A DNA stretch of 64,000 bases from Pedobacter yonginensis (GTDB lineage Bacteria; Bacteroidota; Bacteroidia; Sphingobacteriales; Sphingobacteriaceae): assembly GCF_003173595.1 (NCBI RefSeq), contig NZ_QGNZ01000001.1:558001-622000 (forward strand). Reading direction: 5' to 3'. The notes under the pieces are model-generated. The model searched no databases. It saw only the letters and a program-made list of their open reading frames with translations, and had not been told where the DNA came from. Positions 37,363 through 45,525 of this stretch are shown piece by piece; the stretch's first letter is position 1; each line of letters starts with the position of its first letter. The position numbers were made by a program, and so were the translations under genes.

Positions 37363-37740
37363 AGGAATTAGGGAATTAGTGAATTGGGGAATGATTGAAT
37401 GATTGAATGAGAGAATTAGTGAATTAGCGAATGAAGGAATTAACGAATTAGTTATCGGACTGGGTAATTATCACATTATCAAATTGTCACATTAGCTAAT
37501 TATCAAATGAAGGAATTATCGAATTAGTTATCGGACTGGGTAATTATCACATTATCAAATTGTCACATTAGCTAATTATCGAATTAGTTAGCGGATTGGG
37601 TAATTATCACATTATCAAATTGTCACATTAGCTAATTATCAAATTAGTTAGCGGATTGGGTAATTATCCCATTATCAAATTGTCACATTAGCTAATTATC
37701 AAATTGTCACATTAGCTAATTATCACATTATCACATTAAA
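37363..37740. repeat. Low-complexity and 60-76 bp repeats
   Basis: The first 80 bp are degenerate GAATTAGTGAATGA-type repeats. Then longer units start with GAATTAGTTATCGG or variants at 37445, 37521, 37581 and 37641 (spacing 76, 60, 60), with a partial copy at 37701. Each contains AATTATCACATTATCAAATTGTCACATTAGC-type sequence. It fills the gap before the second operator; no gene is seen. Confidence 0.85.
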
Positions 37741-37757
37741 ATGATTTAAATCATTTT
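37738..37757. promoter_or_regulatory. CRP/FNR-type palindrome 2, before the LDH-like/hemN operon
   Basis: The perfect 20 bp palindrome AAAATGATTTAAATCATTTT has a TGA-N6-TCA core centred at 37747.5, exactly 51.5 bp before the first T of TAGTTTTG. Same core and spacing as the sites at 33206 and 42141. Confidence 0.8.
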
Positions 37758-37798
37758 TTTCTCTAAGCATTCTCATCTACTGCGCCGGCACCACATCG

Positions 37799-37806
37799 TA
37801 GTTTTG
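37799..37806 (+). promoter_or_regulatory. -7 promoter element of the LDH-like/hemN operon (TAGTTTTG)
   Basis: TAGTTTTG matches TAnnTTTG, 19 bp before the ATG at 37825. It is probably activated from palindrome 2. Confidence 0.65.
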
Positions 37807-37824
37807 TTTTCATAAATTTTGTAT

Positions 37825-38253
37825 ATGAAAGCTATAGCTTACAACATTAGTCCTGATGAAAAGGAATGGTTGGTTCTTGCCAATTATAAAAAACACGATA
37901 TAACCATAATAGCGAATAGCTTAACGCTTGATACACTTTCATTTGCGATAGGCAAAGAAGCCCTTTTAGTTTTCAATAACGATTATTTAAGCGAAGACAT
38001 GATTGAGGGCTTAAAAGTACTTGGTATAAAATACATCGCTACTTCCTCTTCCGAAACGGACCACCTTGATTTAAAGGCAGCGGGATTTGCAGGAATTAAG
38101 GTTGCCAATGTTCCACTGGCTATAGGGTCATCAGATGCTAAGGTTAGAATGGAGCAGGTAATCAAAAACCTAGATCAATGGGCTGCAGGTAAATGTGTGG
38201 GTAAAGCCTGTTGTTGCCAAAATGACTGTGCGGCCGTTAAAGCTATAAAATAA
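37825..38253 (+). CDS. Stand-alone D-lactate-dehydrogenase N-terminal-type domain with Cys tail
   Basis: The 142-residue protein resembles only the catalytic N-terminal domain of D-2-hydroxyacid dehydrogenases (MKAIAYNISPDEKEWL, LTLDTLSFAIGKEALLVFNND, DHLDLKAAGFAGIKVANVP). The NAD-binding Rossmann domain is missing, so it cannot be a normal dehydrogenase. The end has CVGKACCCQNDC, a possible metal or redox site. The ATG at 37825 is preferred to a TTG two codons earlier. The stop overlaps the hemN start (TAATG). Role unknown; probably a heme/oxygen-limited-growth accessory protein. Confidence 0.8.
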   Translation: MKAIAYNISPDEKEWLVLANYKKHDITIIANSLTLDTLSFAIGKEALLVFNNDYLSEDMIEGLKVLGIKYIATSSSETDHLDLKAAGFAGIKVANVPLAIGSSDAKVRMEQVIKNLDQWAAGKCVGKACCCQNDCAAVKAIK

Positions 38254-39599
38254 TGGAAACTGCCTCATTACTTAAAAAGTACAATGTTGCCGTTCCCCGC
38301 TATACGAGCTATCCAACCGTACCTTATTGGGACAATGAAAATTTTAACCTAAACGATTGGAAGCAAAACGTGATTAAAACTTATGCAGATTACAAACAAG
38401 AGGGCATAAGTTTATACATCCACCTCCCATTTTGCGAAAGTCTATGTACCTATTGTGGTTGCAACACTCGGATAACCAAGAACCACAGCGTAGAGCAGCC
38501 TTATATTGATGCCCTGCTTCAAGAGTGGAAAATGTATGTAGCCATTTTAGGCGAAACACCAAAGATTAAGGAACTCCACTTAGGCGGTGGCACCCCCACT
38601 TTTTTTAGTGCCGAAAATTTAGAAGTGTTAATCACCATACTTTTACAAAATGCCGAACTGAGCGCCGATGCAGAACTTTCTTTTGAAGCCCATCCGGCAA
38701 ATACAACGCCTGCACATTTAAAAATTTTATATGCGCTCGGCTTCAGCAGGTTAAGTTTGGGCATTCAAGATTTTGATCCAAAAGTTCAATTTTTGATTAA
38801 TCGATTTCAAACCCCAAAAGAGGTAGCTACCGTTACATCTACGGCTAGAGAGATTGGTTACACATCCATCAACTACGATTTAATTTATGGCCTACCTGGT
38901 CAAACCCTTTCTGGTTTAAACGAAACGATCAATGAGTCCATTGCCATGAAACCCGATCGGATTGCTTTTTACAGCTATGCCCACGTGCCTTGGCTAAAAC
39001 CCGGACAAAGACATTACACCGAAAAAGACATTCCTGTTGGCGATGAAAAGTTTGCGCTCTACCAACTGGGTAGAAACTTACTTACCGAAGCGGGATACAG
39101 AGATGTGGGTATGGATCATTTTGCCTTGAAAACGGATTCTCTTTTTGAAGCCATCAACACACAAAAACTGCACAGAAATTTTATGGGCTACACCAACCAG
39201 CATACCCATTTGCTCATTGGTTTAGGTGTATCATCAATAAGCGATGCTTGGACGGCCTTCGCACAAAACCCAAAAACAGTTGAAGCTTATTTCGATAAAA
39301 TCCAACAGGGTCAGCTTCCTATTGAAAAAGGACACCTGCTCACGGATGAAGACTTGGAAATTAGAAACCACATTTTAAACATCATGTGCAGAGAAAAAAC
39401 CTCCTATCAAAAAGGCATACCTGCTGCAGTACAAGGTCGGTTGAAACCTTTATTGGTCGATGAATTAATTACGGTAGATGATACGGAAATTAAAATCACC
39501 GCCAGGGGCAAATCTTTTCTAAGGAACATTTGCATGGCCTTCGATGAGAAGCTTTGGCTTAAACAGCCTAAAACCCAACTTTTCAGTTCATCAATTTAA
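38253..39599 (+). CDS. hemN: Oxygen-independent coproporphyrinogen III oxidase (radical SAM)
   Basis: The 448-residue enzyme converts coproporphyrinogen III to protoporphyrinogen IX without oxygen. The radical SAM cluster motif is CESLCTYCGC (Cys61, Cys65, Cys68) with the conserved extra Cys70. Other HemN features are YTSYPT near the start, HLGGGTPTFF, GFSRLSLGIQDF and YDLIYGLPGQT. It is coupled to the LDH-like gene and followed by ccoI after 10 bp. Control by palindrome 2 fits the need for heme under low oxygen. Confidence 0.96.
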   Translation: METASLLKKYNVAVPRYTSYPTVPYWDNENFNLNDWKQNVIKTYADYKQEGISLYIHLPFCESLCTYCGCNTRITKNHSVEQPYIDALLQEWKMYVAILGETPKIKELHLGGGTPTFFSAENLEVLITILLQNAELSADAELSFEAHPANTTPAHLKILYALGFSRLSLGIQDFDPKVQFLINRFQTPKEVATVTSTAREIGYTSINYDLIYGLPGQTLSGLNETINESIAMKPDRIAFYSYAHVPWLKPGQRHYTEKDIPVGDEKFALYQLGRNLLTEAGYRDVGMDHFALKTDSLFEAINTQKLHRNFMGYTNQHTHLLIGLGVSSISDAWTAFAQNPKTVEAYFDKIQQGQLPIEKGHLLTDEDLEIRNHILNIMCREKTSYQKGIPAAVQGRLKPLLVDELITVDDTEIKITARGKSFLRNICMAFDEKLWLKQPKTQLFSSSI

Positions 39600-39609
39600 T
39601 CCAATTATA

Positions 39610-41994
39610 ATGGAAGATCAGCATAAAACCATAACACAAGCCCTTTGCTATCACTGTGGAGAAGATCTACCCAAGGTAAAATACCAAATTGAAGATAAAG
39701 ATTTTTGCTGTGCAGGTTGTTTGGGTGTTTTCAAAATTCTTTCTGAAAATAATCTGTGCAACTACTATGTGTACAACAATAGCCCAGGTAAACAATTCAA
39801 GGCAGATCATCGTTTAGAGTATCTCGATGAGCCGAAAATTGTAAGTCAACTACTTGATTATCGGCATGAAAGCTCAAGCATCATCACCTTTTACATTCCA
39901 GCCATCCACTGCAGTTCGTGCATTTGGTTATTGGAGCATCTTTATAAAATCAATCCCGCTATTTTTAGTTCACGGATAGACTTTCTTAAAAAGCAAGTCA
40001 CCATCACCTTCAATCACGAAGAAATTTCTTTACGTCAACTGGTAGAAATCCTTAATCAGATTGGTTACGAGCCTTCCATTAGTCTGCAAGATGTAGTAAA
40101 AGAACATAGCGGAGCCATCAACAAAGCTTTGGTTTTGAAAATTGCGGTGGCCGGATTTTGTATGGGCAATGTAATGCTCTTTAGCTTTCCCGAATATTTT
40201 GGCTTATCGAGTTTTGAGCAACAGTTTCAAGCCTTATTTGGTTGGCTTAATTTAGCCTTTAGCATACCTGCAGCCTTTTATTGTGGCCGAGACTATTTCA
40301 CCTCGGCATTTACAAGCCTTAAACACAAACACATTAACCTAGATACTCCACTGGCCTTAATTATTGCAGTATTGTTTTTAAGGACAGCATTCGAGGTAAT
40401 TTTTAGCCTAGGCCCTGGCTTTGCCGATACCTTAACAGGATTGGTTTTTTTGCTTCTGATGGGCAAATGGCTAAAACAGCGCACCTATCATCACATTTCA
40501 TTTGATCGCGATTATCGTTCCTATTTTCCGATTGCTGTAACCACTTTACAAAATGGAAAAGAGAAACCCGTTTCTATAAACGAAATCAACATAGGAGATC
40601 GATTGTGGATTAGAAATGGCGAATTGGTGCCTGCCGATTCAATTTTAATGAAAGGCGATGCCTGGATGGACATGAGCTTTGTTACAGGAGAAGCAGAACC
40701 GGTGCACAAAGTTTTGGGCGAAATTATTTATGCCGGTGGCCGACAAACCAGCGAAGCAATAGAACTGGAAGTGGTTAAGCCCGTTTCGCAAAGCTACCTA
40801 ACGGGTTTATGGAACAACGAACATTATAAAGACAAAATCGAAAAACAGAATTTTAATGATGGCGTAGCCAAGTATTTTAGTCTTGGCGTTTTTGCAATCG
40901 CATTTTCGGCAACCGCTTATTGGTTATTTCAAAGCGATAGTCATAAAGCGTGGTCGGCATTTACAGCGGTGATTATTGTCGCTTGTCCATGTGTGTTGGC
41001 TTTAAGTACGCCATTCACGTTATCCGCCATTTTAGCGGTATTTGATAAGCAGGGTTTTTATGTAAAAAATACAGATGCCGTTGAAGAATTGGCCAAATCT
41101 GACACCATTATTTTTGATAAAACAGGTACTTTAACCAGCAGCGAACATGCAGAAATTCAATTCAGTGGTACCTTAAATCAAGAAGAAAGCATCATCATTG
41201 CGTCTTTGCTTCGCAACTCCGCGCACCCACTCAGCAGGCATATTTTGAAGTTTTTAAATGTAGATCAATTTTATTCGCTAAGCGATTACAAAGAGGTTTT
41301 AGGGAAAGGCTTAACTGCTGTAGTGAATGGACACAACGTTTATGCAGGGCATTTATCCTTGCTTCCAAAGGGTATTCGCGTAGATAAAGAAACCGGTGTA
41401 CACATCGTAATTGATCGAAGCTATAAAGGCTGTTTCGAGATCAAGCAACAATGGCGTACGGGCCTTGCCCAGTTGGCTTTAAAATTGCGAAAATTTAGTT
41501 TGCAGGTTTTATCAGGAGATACAGATCGAGATTTTTGGATGCTTCAAACTATTTTTCCAAAAGCAACAAAGATTACTTTTAGGCAAAGTCCGCATGAAAA
41601 ATTAGCTAGAGTACACCGACTGCAAAAAGCCGGAAAAAAAGTAATGATGCTTGGCGATGGTTTAAATGATGCAGGTGCCTTAAAGCAAAGTGATTTTGGC
41701 ATTGCCATAACCGATAACATCAACAATTTTACCCCCGGTTGCGATGCCATTTTAAAAGGTGAAGCGCTTGGTTTATTGCCAAACTTCATTCAATTAAGCA
41801 AAGATGGATTAAAAATTATAAAAATCAGCTTCGCGATAGCCATTGCATACAACTGTGTAGGTATCTATTTTGCGGTTCAAGGTACACTTTACCCATTGGT
41901 TGCTGCGGTATTGATGCCGATCAGTACGATTACCATTATCTCTTTCACCACCTTGGCAACCAGATGGTTTGCACGTAAAAATAAACTCATATGA
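39610..41994 (+). CDS. ccoI: CcoI copper-transporting P-type ATPase for cbb3 oxidase assembly
   Basis: The 794-residue P1B ATPase supplies copper to the CcoN active site. The N-terminus has a Cys-rich metal domain (CYHC, Cys13/Cys16; FCCAGC, Cys33-Cys37), then an HMA domain with Cys101 and Cys104 (IHCSSC). Catalytic motifs: TGEAEPV, CPC (Cys459-Pro-Cys461), DKTGTLT (phosphorylated Asp503) and GDGLNDAGALKQSDFG. The ATG at 39610 is chosen; an upstream in-frame start would overlap hemN by 56 bp. Its stop overlaps the ccoS start (ATGA). Confidence 0.96.
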   Translation: MEDQHKTITQALCYHCGEDLPKVKYQIEDKDFCCAGCLGVFKILSENNLCNYYVYNNSPGKQFKADHRLEYLDEPKIVSQLLDYRHESSSIITFYIPAIHCSSCIWLLEHLYKINPAIFSSRIDFLKKQVTITFNHEEISLRQLVEILNQIGYEPSISLQDVVKEHSGAINKALVLKIAVAGFCMGNVMLFSFPEYFGLSSFEQQFQALFGWLNLAFSIPAAFYCGRDYFTSAFTSLKHKHINLDTPLALIIAVLFLRTAFEVIFSLGPGFADTLTGLVFLLLMGKWLKQRTYHHISFDRDYRSYFPIAVTTLQNGKEKPVSINEINIGDRLWIRNGELVPADSILMKGDAWMDMSFVTGEAEPVHKVLGEIIYAGGRQTSEAIELEVVKPVSQSYLTGLWNNEHYKDKIEKQNFNDGVAKYFSLGVFAIAFSATAYWLFQSDSHKAWSAFTAVIIVACPCVLALSTPFTLSAILAVFDKQGFYVKNTDAVEELAKSDTIIFDKTGTLTSSEHAEIQFSGTLNQEESIIIASLLRNSAHPLSRHILKFLNVDQFYSLSDYKEVLGKGLTAVVNGHNVYAGHLSLLPKGIRVDKETGVHIVIDRSYKGCFEIKQQWRTGLAQLALKLRKFSLQVLSGDTDRDFWMLQTIFPKATKITFRQSPHEKLARVHRLQKAGKKVMMLGDGLNDAGALKQSDFGIAITDNINNFTPGCDAILKGEALGLLPNFIQLSKDGLKIIKISFAIAIAYNCVGIYFAVQGTLYPLVAAVLMPISTITIISFTTLATRWFARKNKLI

Positions 41995-42170
41995 ACATTC
42001 TTTACTTTTTAGTTGGATGTAGCGTTCTGATGGCGCTCATTTTTCTTGCTGCCTTTATTTGGGCTTACCGAACAGGTCAGAACGATGATACCCACACCCC
42101 AGGGATCAGAATGCTGTTTGATGATGAGGTTTTAAAGGAAAAAAGTGAAGAAGATCACTTTTCCAGCTAA
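41991..42170 (+). CDS. ccoS: CcoS cbb3 oxidase maturation protein (59 aa)
   Basis: This short gene encodes 59 residues: one membrane helix (YFLVGCSVLMALIFLAAFIW), then AYRTGQNDDTHTPGIRMLFDD. The spacing helix-Y/W-x-x-x-GQ-D-D and the following MLFDD match CcoS. It overlaps ccoI by 4 bp (ATGA). The codons for its KSEEDHF end also contain regulatory palindrome 3, so coding and operator overlap. Confidence 0.92.
   Translation: MNILYFLVGCSVLMALIFLAAFIWAYRTGQNDDTHTPGIRMLFDDEVLKEKSEEDHFSS
42141..42162. promoter_or_regulatory. CRP/FNR-type palindrome 3, before ccoNO and inside ccoS
   Basis: Arms AAAAGTGA and TCACTTTT around AGAAGA give a TGA-N6-TCA core centred at 42151.5, exactly 51.5 bp before the first T of TACCTTTG. 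The arms are identical to those of palindrome 1. It lies in the last codons of ccoS. Confidence 0.8.
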
Positions 42171-42202
42171 GCACCGTCACCCTTTGAGAATGCCCACCGC
42201 AA

Positions 42203-42210
42203 TACCTTTG
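42203..42210 (+). promoter_or_regulatory. -7 promoter element of ccoNO (TACCTTTG)
   Basis: TACCTTTG matches TAnnTTTG, 34 bp before the ccoNO start. It suggests a second promoter inside the cluster that raises oxidase expression separately from ccoIS. Confidence 0.6.
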
Positions 42211-42243
42211 ATTACATAAAATTAACAAACCCTATTTTCTATT

Positions 42244-44385
42244 ATGCAGTTAGAAAAATTTACTTACGATAACAAAATTGTTCGAAACTTTGGAATTGCC
42301 ACATTGGTTTGGGGCGTCATTGGGATGACTGTTGGCTTGCTCATCGCCATGCAGCTGTTTAAGCCCGCCATGAATTTGGGCAGTCAGTACACCACCTTCG
42401 GTAGGATTAGACCTTTACACACCAATGCGGTAATTTTTGCCTTTGTTGGCAATGCCATTTTTATGGGTGTTTATTATTCGCTGCAACGTTTGCTTAAAGC
42501 CAGAATGTTTAGCGATGTGCTGAGCAAAATACATTTTTGGGGCTGGCAGCTCATCATCATTTCAGCCGTAATTACCTTGCCCTTAGGTTTTACCACCTCG
42601 CATGAATATGCCGAACTCGAATGGCCAATAGATATTGCCATTACCTTGATTTGGGTAGTATTTGGGGTAAATATGTTTGGTACCATCATCAAAAGGAGAG
42701 AGCGGCATTTGTATGTAGCCATTTGGTTTTACATTGCCACTTTCGTAACCATTGCCGTTCTGCACATTGTAAACTCTTTTGAGCTTCCAATTTCATTTAT
42801 GAAAAGTTACTATGTGTATGCAGGTGTTCAAGATGCTTTGGTGCAGTGGTGGTACGGGCACAACGCCGTTGCTTTTTTCTTAACCACACCATATTTGGGT
42901 ATGATGTATTATTTCCTACCTAAAATGGCTGGCAGACCCGTTTATTCTTATAAATTAAGTATTCTACACTTTTGGTCGCTTATTTTTATCTACATCTGGG
43001 CTGGGCCACACCACTTACTGTACACTTCCCTACCGGGTTGGGCACAATCCTTAGGGGTAGCTTTTTCTATCATGCTTATAGCACCAAGTTGGGGCGGTAT
43101 GATTAATGGCCTATTAACGTTAAGAGGCGCATGGGATAAAGTAAGAGAAGATGTTACGCTTAAATTTATGGTGGTTGCGCTTACCGCTTATGGTATGGCT
43201 ACTTTTGAAGGTCCGCTGTTATCGTTAAAACAAATAAACGGGGTAGCCCATTTTACCGATTGGATTGTTGCACACGTACATGTGGGCGCACTAGGTTGGA
43301 ACGGTTTCTTAACATTCGGTGTGTTATATTGGTTAATTCCACGTATTTATAAAACCGAATTGTATTCAAAAAAACTAGCAGGTTTTCATTTTTGGATCGG
43401 GACTTTGGGGATTTTGTTTTATGCCGTACCCATGTATTGGGCAGGTTTTACACAAGGCTTAATGTGGAAGGAATTTACACCAGAAGGTTTGTTAAAATAT
43501 CCAAACTTTTTGGCAACCACTTTGCAAATCATCCCAATGCACGTATTGCGTTCAATTGGTGGGGCATTGTATTTAATAGGCGTTATCGCAATGACATACA
43601 ACTTAGCGAAAACCATGTTAAGTGCCAAGTTGGTTGCGAATGAACCCGCTGAAGCCATGCCGCTCAGCAAAATCATTGTTGATGCTTCTCCTGCCGATAA
43701 GGCTTGGCACAGAGTGTTAGAGCGTAAGCCCATGAAATTTATGGTTTTCTCTTTAATCATCATCCTAATTGGGGGGATGGTAGAAATGATGCCAACTTTT
43801 ACCATTCAATCTAACGTACCAACAATAGCCAGTGTGAAACCTTATTCTGCTTTAGAGTTGCAGGGCAGAGATTTATACATCAGAGAAGGTTGTGTAAACT
43901 GCCATTCGCAAACGGTTCGTCCGTTCCGCTCCGAAACTGAACGTTATGGAGAATACAGTAAAGCAGGGGAATTTGTTTACGATCATCCGTTCTTGTGGGG
44001 CAGTAAAAGAACTGGGCCAGATTTACATCGTGTTGGCGGAAAATATTCAAACGCTTGGCATTTTAATCACTTAATGGATCCAACATCGATGTCGCCGGGC
44101 AGTATAATGCCGCCATACCCATGGTTAGTTGAGCAGAAATTAGATACCAGCACCACAGCAAGTAAAATTAGGGCCATGCAAACTTTAGGCGTTCCTTATG
44201 ATGTGGATTATGATCAGCAAGCCAATAACGATTTAAAAATTCAGGCAGATAAAATTGCGCTCGACTTAAAGCAAAACAACATTAAGGTTAAAAGCGATAG
44301 AGAAATTGTAGCCATTATTGCCTACCTGCAACGCTTGGGCACCGATATCAAAGCCAATAAAGAACCTATTCCCTCAAATCAATAA
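42244..44385 (+). CDS. ccoN: cbb3 cytochrome c oxidase, fused CcoN-CcoO subunit
   Basis: The 713-residue protein joins the heme-copper subunit CcoN (about 1-480, twelve or more helices) to the membrane-bound monoheme cytochrome CcoO. CcoN ligand motifs include RPLHTNAVIFAF, WWYGHNAVAFFLTT, WAGPHHLLYTSLP and IVAHVHVGALGWNG. The CcoO part has GRDLYIREGCVNCHSQTVRP (heme c Cys550, Cys553, His554), SKRTGPDLHRVGG and a distal Met region PGSIMPPYPWL. The fusion is usual in Bacteroidota. It reduces oxygen at very low concentrations and pumps protons. Confidence 0.97.
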   Translation: MQLEKFTYDNKIVRNFGIATLVWGVIGMTVGLLIAMQLFKPAMNLGSQYTTFGRIRPLHTNAVIFAFVGNAIFMGVYYSLQRLLKARMFSDVLSKIHFWGWQLIIISAVITLPLGFTTSHEYAELEWPIDIAITLIWVVFGVNMFGTIIKRRERHLYVAIWFYIATFVTIAVLHIVNSFELPISFMKSYYVYAGVQDALVQWWYGHNAVAFFLTTPYLGMMYYFLPKMAGRPVYSYKLSILHFWSLIFIYIWAGPHHLLYTSLPGWAQSLGVAFSIMLIAPSWGGMINGLLTLRGAWDKVREDVTLKFMVVALTAYGMATFEGPLLSLKQINGVAHFTDWIVAHVHVGALGWNGFLTFGVLYWLIPRIYKTELYSKKLAGFHFWIGTLGILFYAVPMYWAGFTQGLMWKEFTPEGLLKYPNFLATTLQIIPMHVLRSIGGALYLIGVIAMTYNLAKTMLSAKLVANEPAEAMPLSKIIVDASPADKAWHRVLERKPMKFMVFSLIIILIGGMVEMMPTFTIQSNVPTIASVKPYSALELQGRDLYIREGCVNCHSQTVRPFRSETERYGEYSKAGEFVYDHPFLWGSKRTGPDLHRVGGKYSNAWHFNHLMDPTSMSPGSIMPPYPWLVEQKLDTSTTASKIRAMQTLGVPYDVDYDQQANNDLKIQADKIALDLKQNNIKVKSDREIVAIIAYLQRLGTDIKANKEPIPSNQ

Positions 44386-44387
44386 TT

Positions 44388-44570
44388 ATGTTCAATCAAA
44401 TCAAAGATTTAGCTGGAGGTGAAATTTACCTGATCACTTCGCTACTTATGTTCATGGTGTTTTTTGTAATCGTGGGCATTTACTTAATCAAATTAAACCA
44501 AAAGCACATCGAAGTGATGAGCGCCTTGCCCATTGAAGAAAACCAAACTGAAGTATATGAAGAAGATTAA
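44388..44570 (+). CDS. ccoQ: CcoQ small cbb3 oxidase subunit
   Basis: The 60-residue protein has one membrane helix (ITSLLMFMVFFVIVGIYLI) and an acidic tail. It starts 2 bp after ccoNO and overlaps ccoP by 14 bp, the usual CcoQ position. CcoQ stabilises the complex. Call rests mainly on position and topology. Confidence 0.85.
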   Translation: MFNQIKDLAGGEIYLITSLLMFMVFFVIVGIYLIKLNQKHIEVMSALPIEENQTEVYEED

Positions 44571-45525
44571 TCTAACTGTTTTATTTCTATTGCTCAGCAT
44601 CCTAAGCTTTGCTGCGGATGAAAAAACGGTAGCTGTTGTACCCACTGGCGAACCAAGTTTAGGTTTAAGCAGTTCGGAAATGCTATTAGCAATTCTCTTA
44701 CTTTTTGTGTTGGTTATGCTTTTTGTTTCGATAACGCTACTCAATGCTTTTAAGGTGATGTATCAAGAACAAGTGAACCCAACACCTTATGTAGCGCCCG
44801 TAAAGGAACCCGTTTTAGATTACGACATCTGGTTGAGCCAACAACCTAAAAAACCATCCATTTGGACAAAGCTCTTAAGCTTAAGACCCATTGAGGAAGA
44901 AGGAGATTTGGTTATCGATCATGCTTATGATGGCATCAAAGAACTAAATAATCCTGTTCCAACTTGGTTTAACGTACTGTTTTTTGGTACCATGATTTTT
45001 GCGGTGAGCTATCTGTTTTACTATCATATTGGTGGCTACGGCGATTTGCAAGACCAAGAATACGAACAGGAAATTGCTAAGGCACAGGTTGATAAAGCCG
45101 CCTATTTAGAAAAATCGGCCAACACCATTGATGAAAGTTCAGTTAAGGTGGATAAAACCTTGGCCGTTTTGCAAGAAGGTAGAACCATTTTTAATACCAA
45201 CTGCGTGGTTTGCCATGGCGATAAAGGGCAGGGCATTATCGGACCCAATTTAACAGATGAATATTGGTTGCATGGCGGTGGGATTAGCAATGTATTTAAA
45301 ACGATAAAATATGGTGTGCCAGAGAAGGGGATGATCAGCTGGGAGAAAAATTTAAATCCGAAGCAGATGAGCGCGGTGGCCAATTTTGTACTGTCTTTGA
45401 GTGGCACAAAGCCAGCAGGCGCAAAAGCGCCACAAGGTGAAAAATATGAAGCCAAAAATCCAAAAGATAACGAAATGAAAACTGCGAAAGATACGGTGAG
45501 GAAAGAAGACGATGCTAAAAAATAA
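44557..45525 (+). CDS. ccoP: CcoP cytochrome c subunit with a single heme site
   Basis: The 322-residue protein has an N-terminal hydrophobic signal-like helix (LTVLFLLLSILSFAA), a second helix (LLAILLLFVLVMLFVSITLL), the CcoP_N domain (DHAYDGIKELNNPVPTWFNVLFFGTMIF) and one cytochrome c domain with CVVCH (Cys216, Cys219, His220). Classical proteobacterial CcoP has two hemes; only one is seen. The ATG at 44557 is preferred to an upstream TTG. The end overlaps ccoG by 14 bp. Confidence 0.95.
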   Translation: MKKINLTVLFLLLSILSFAADEKTVAVVPTGEPSLGLSSSEMLLAILLLFVLVMLFVSITLLNAFKVMYQEQVNPTPYVAPVKEPVLDYDIWLSQQPKKPSIWTKLLSLRPIEEEGDLVIDHAYDGIKELNNPVPTWFNVLFFGTMIFAVSYLFYYHIGGYGDLQDQEYEQEIAKAQVDKAAYLEKSANTIDESSVKVDKTLAVLQEGRTIFNTNCVVCHGDKGQGIIGPNLTDEYWLHGGGISNVFKTIKYGVPEKGMISWEKNLNPKQMSAVANFVLSLSGTKPAGAKAPQGEKYEAKNPKDNEMKTAKDTVRKEDDAKK

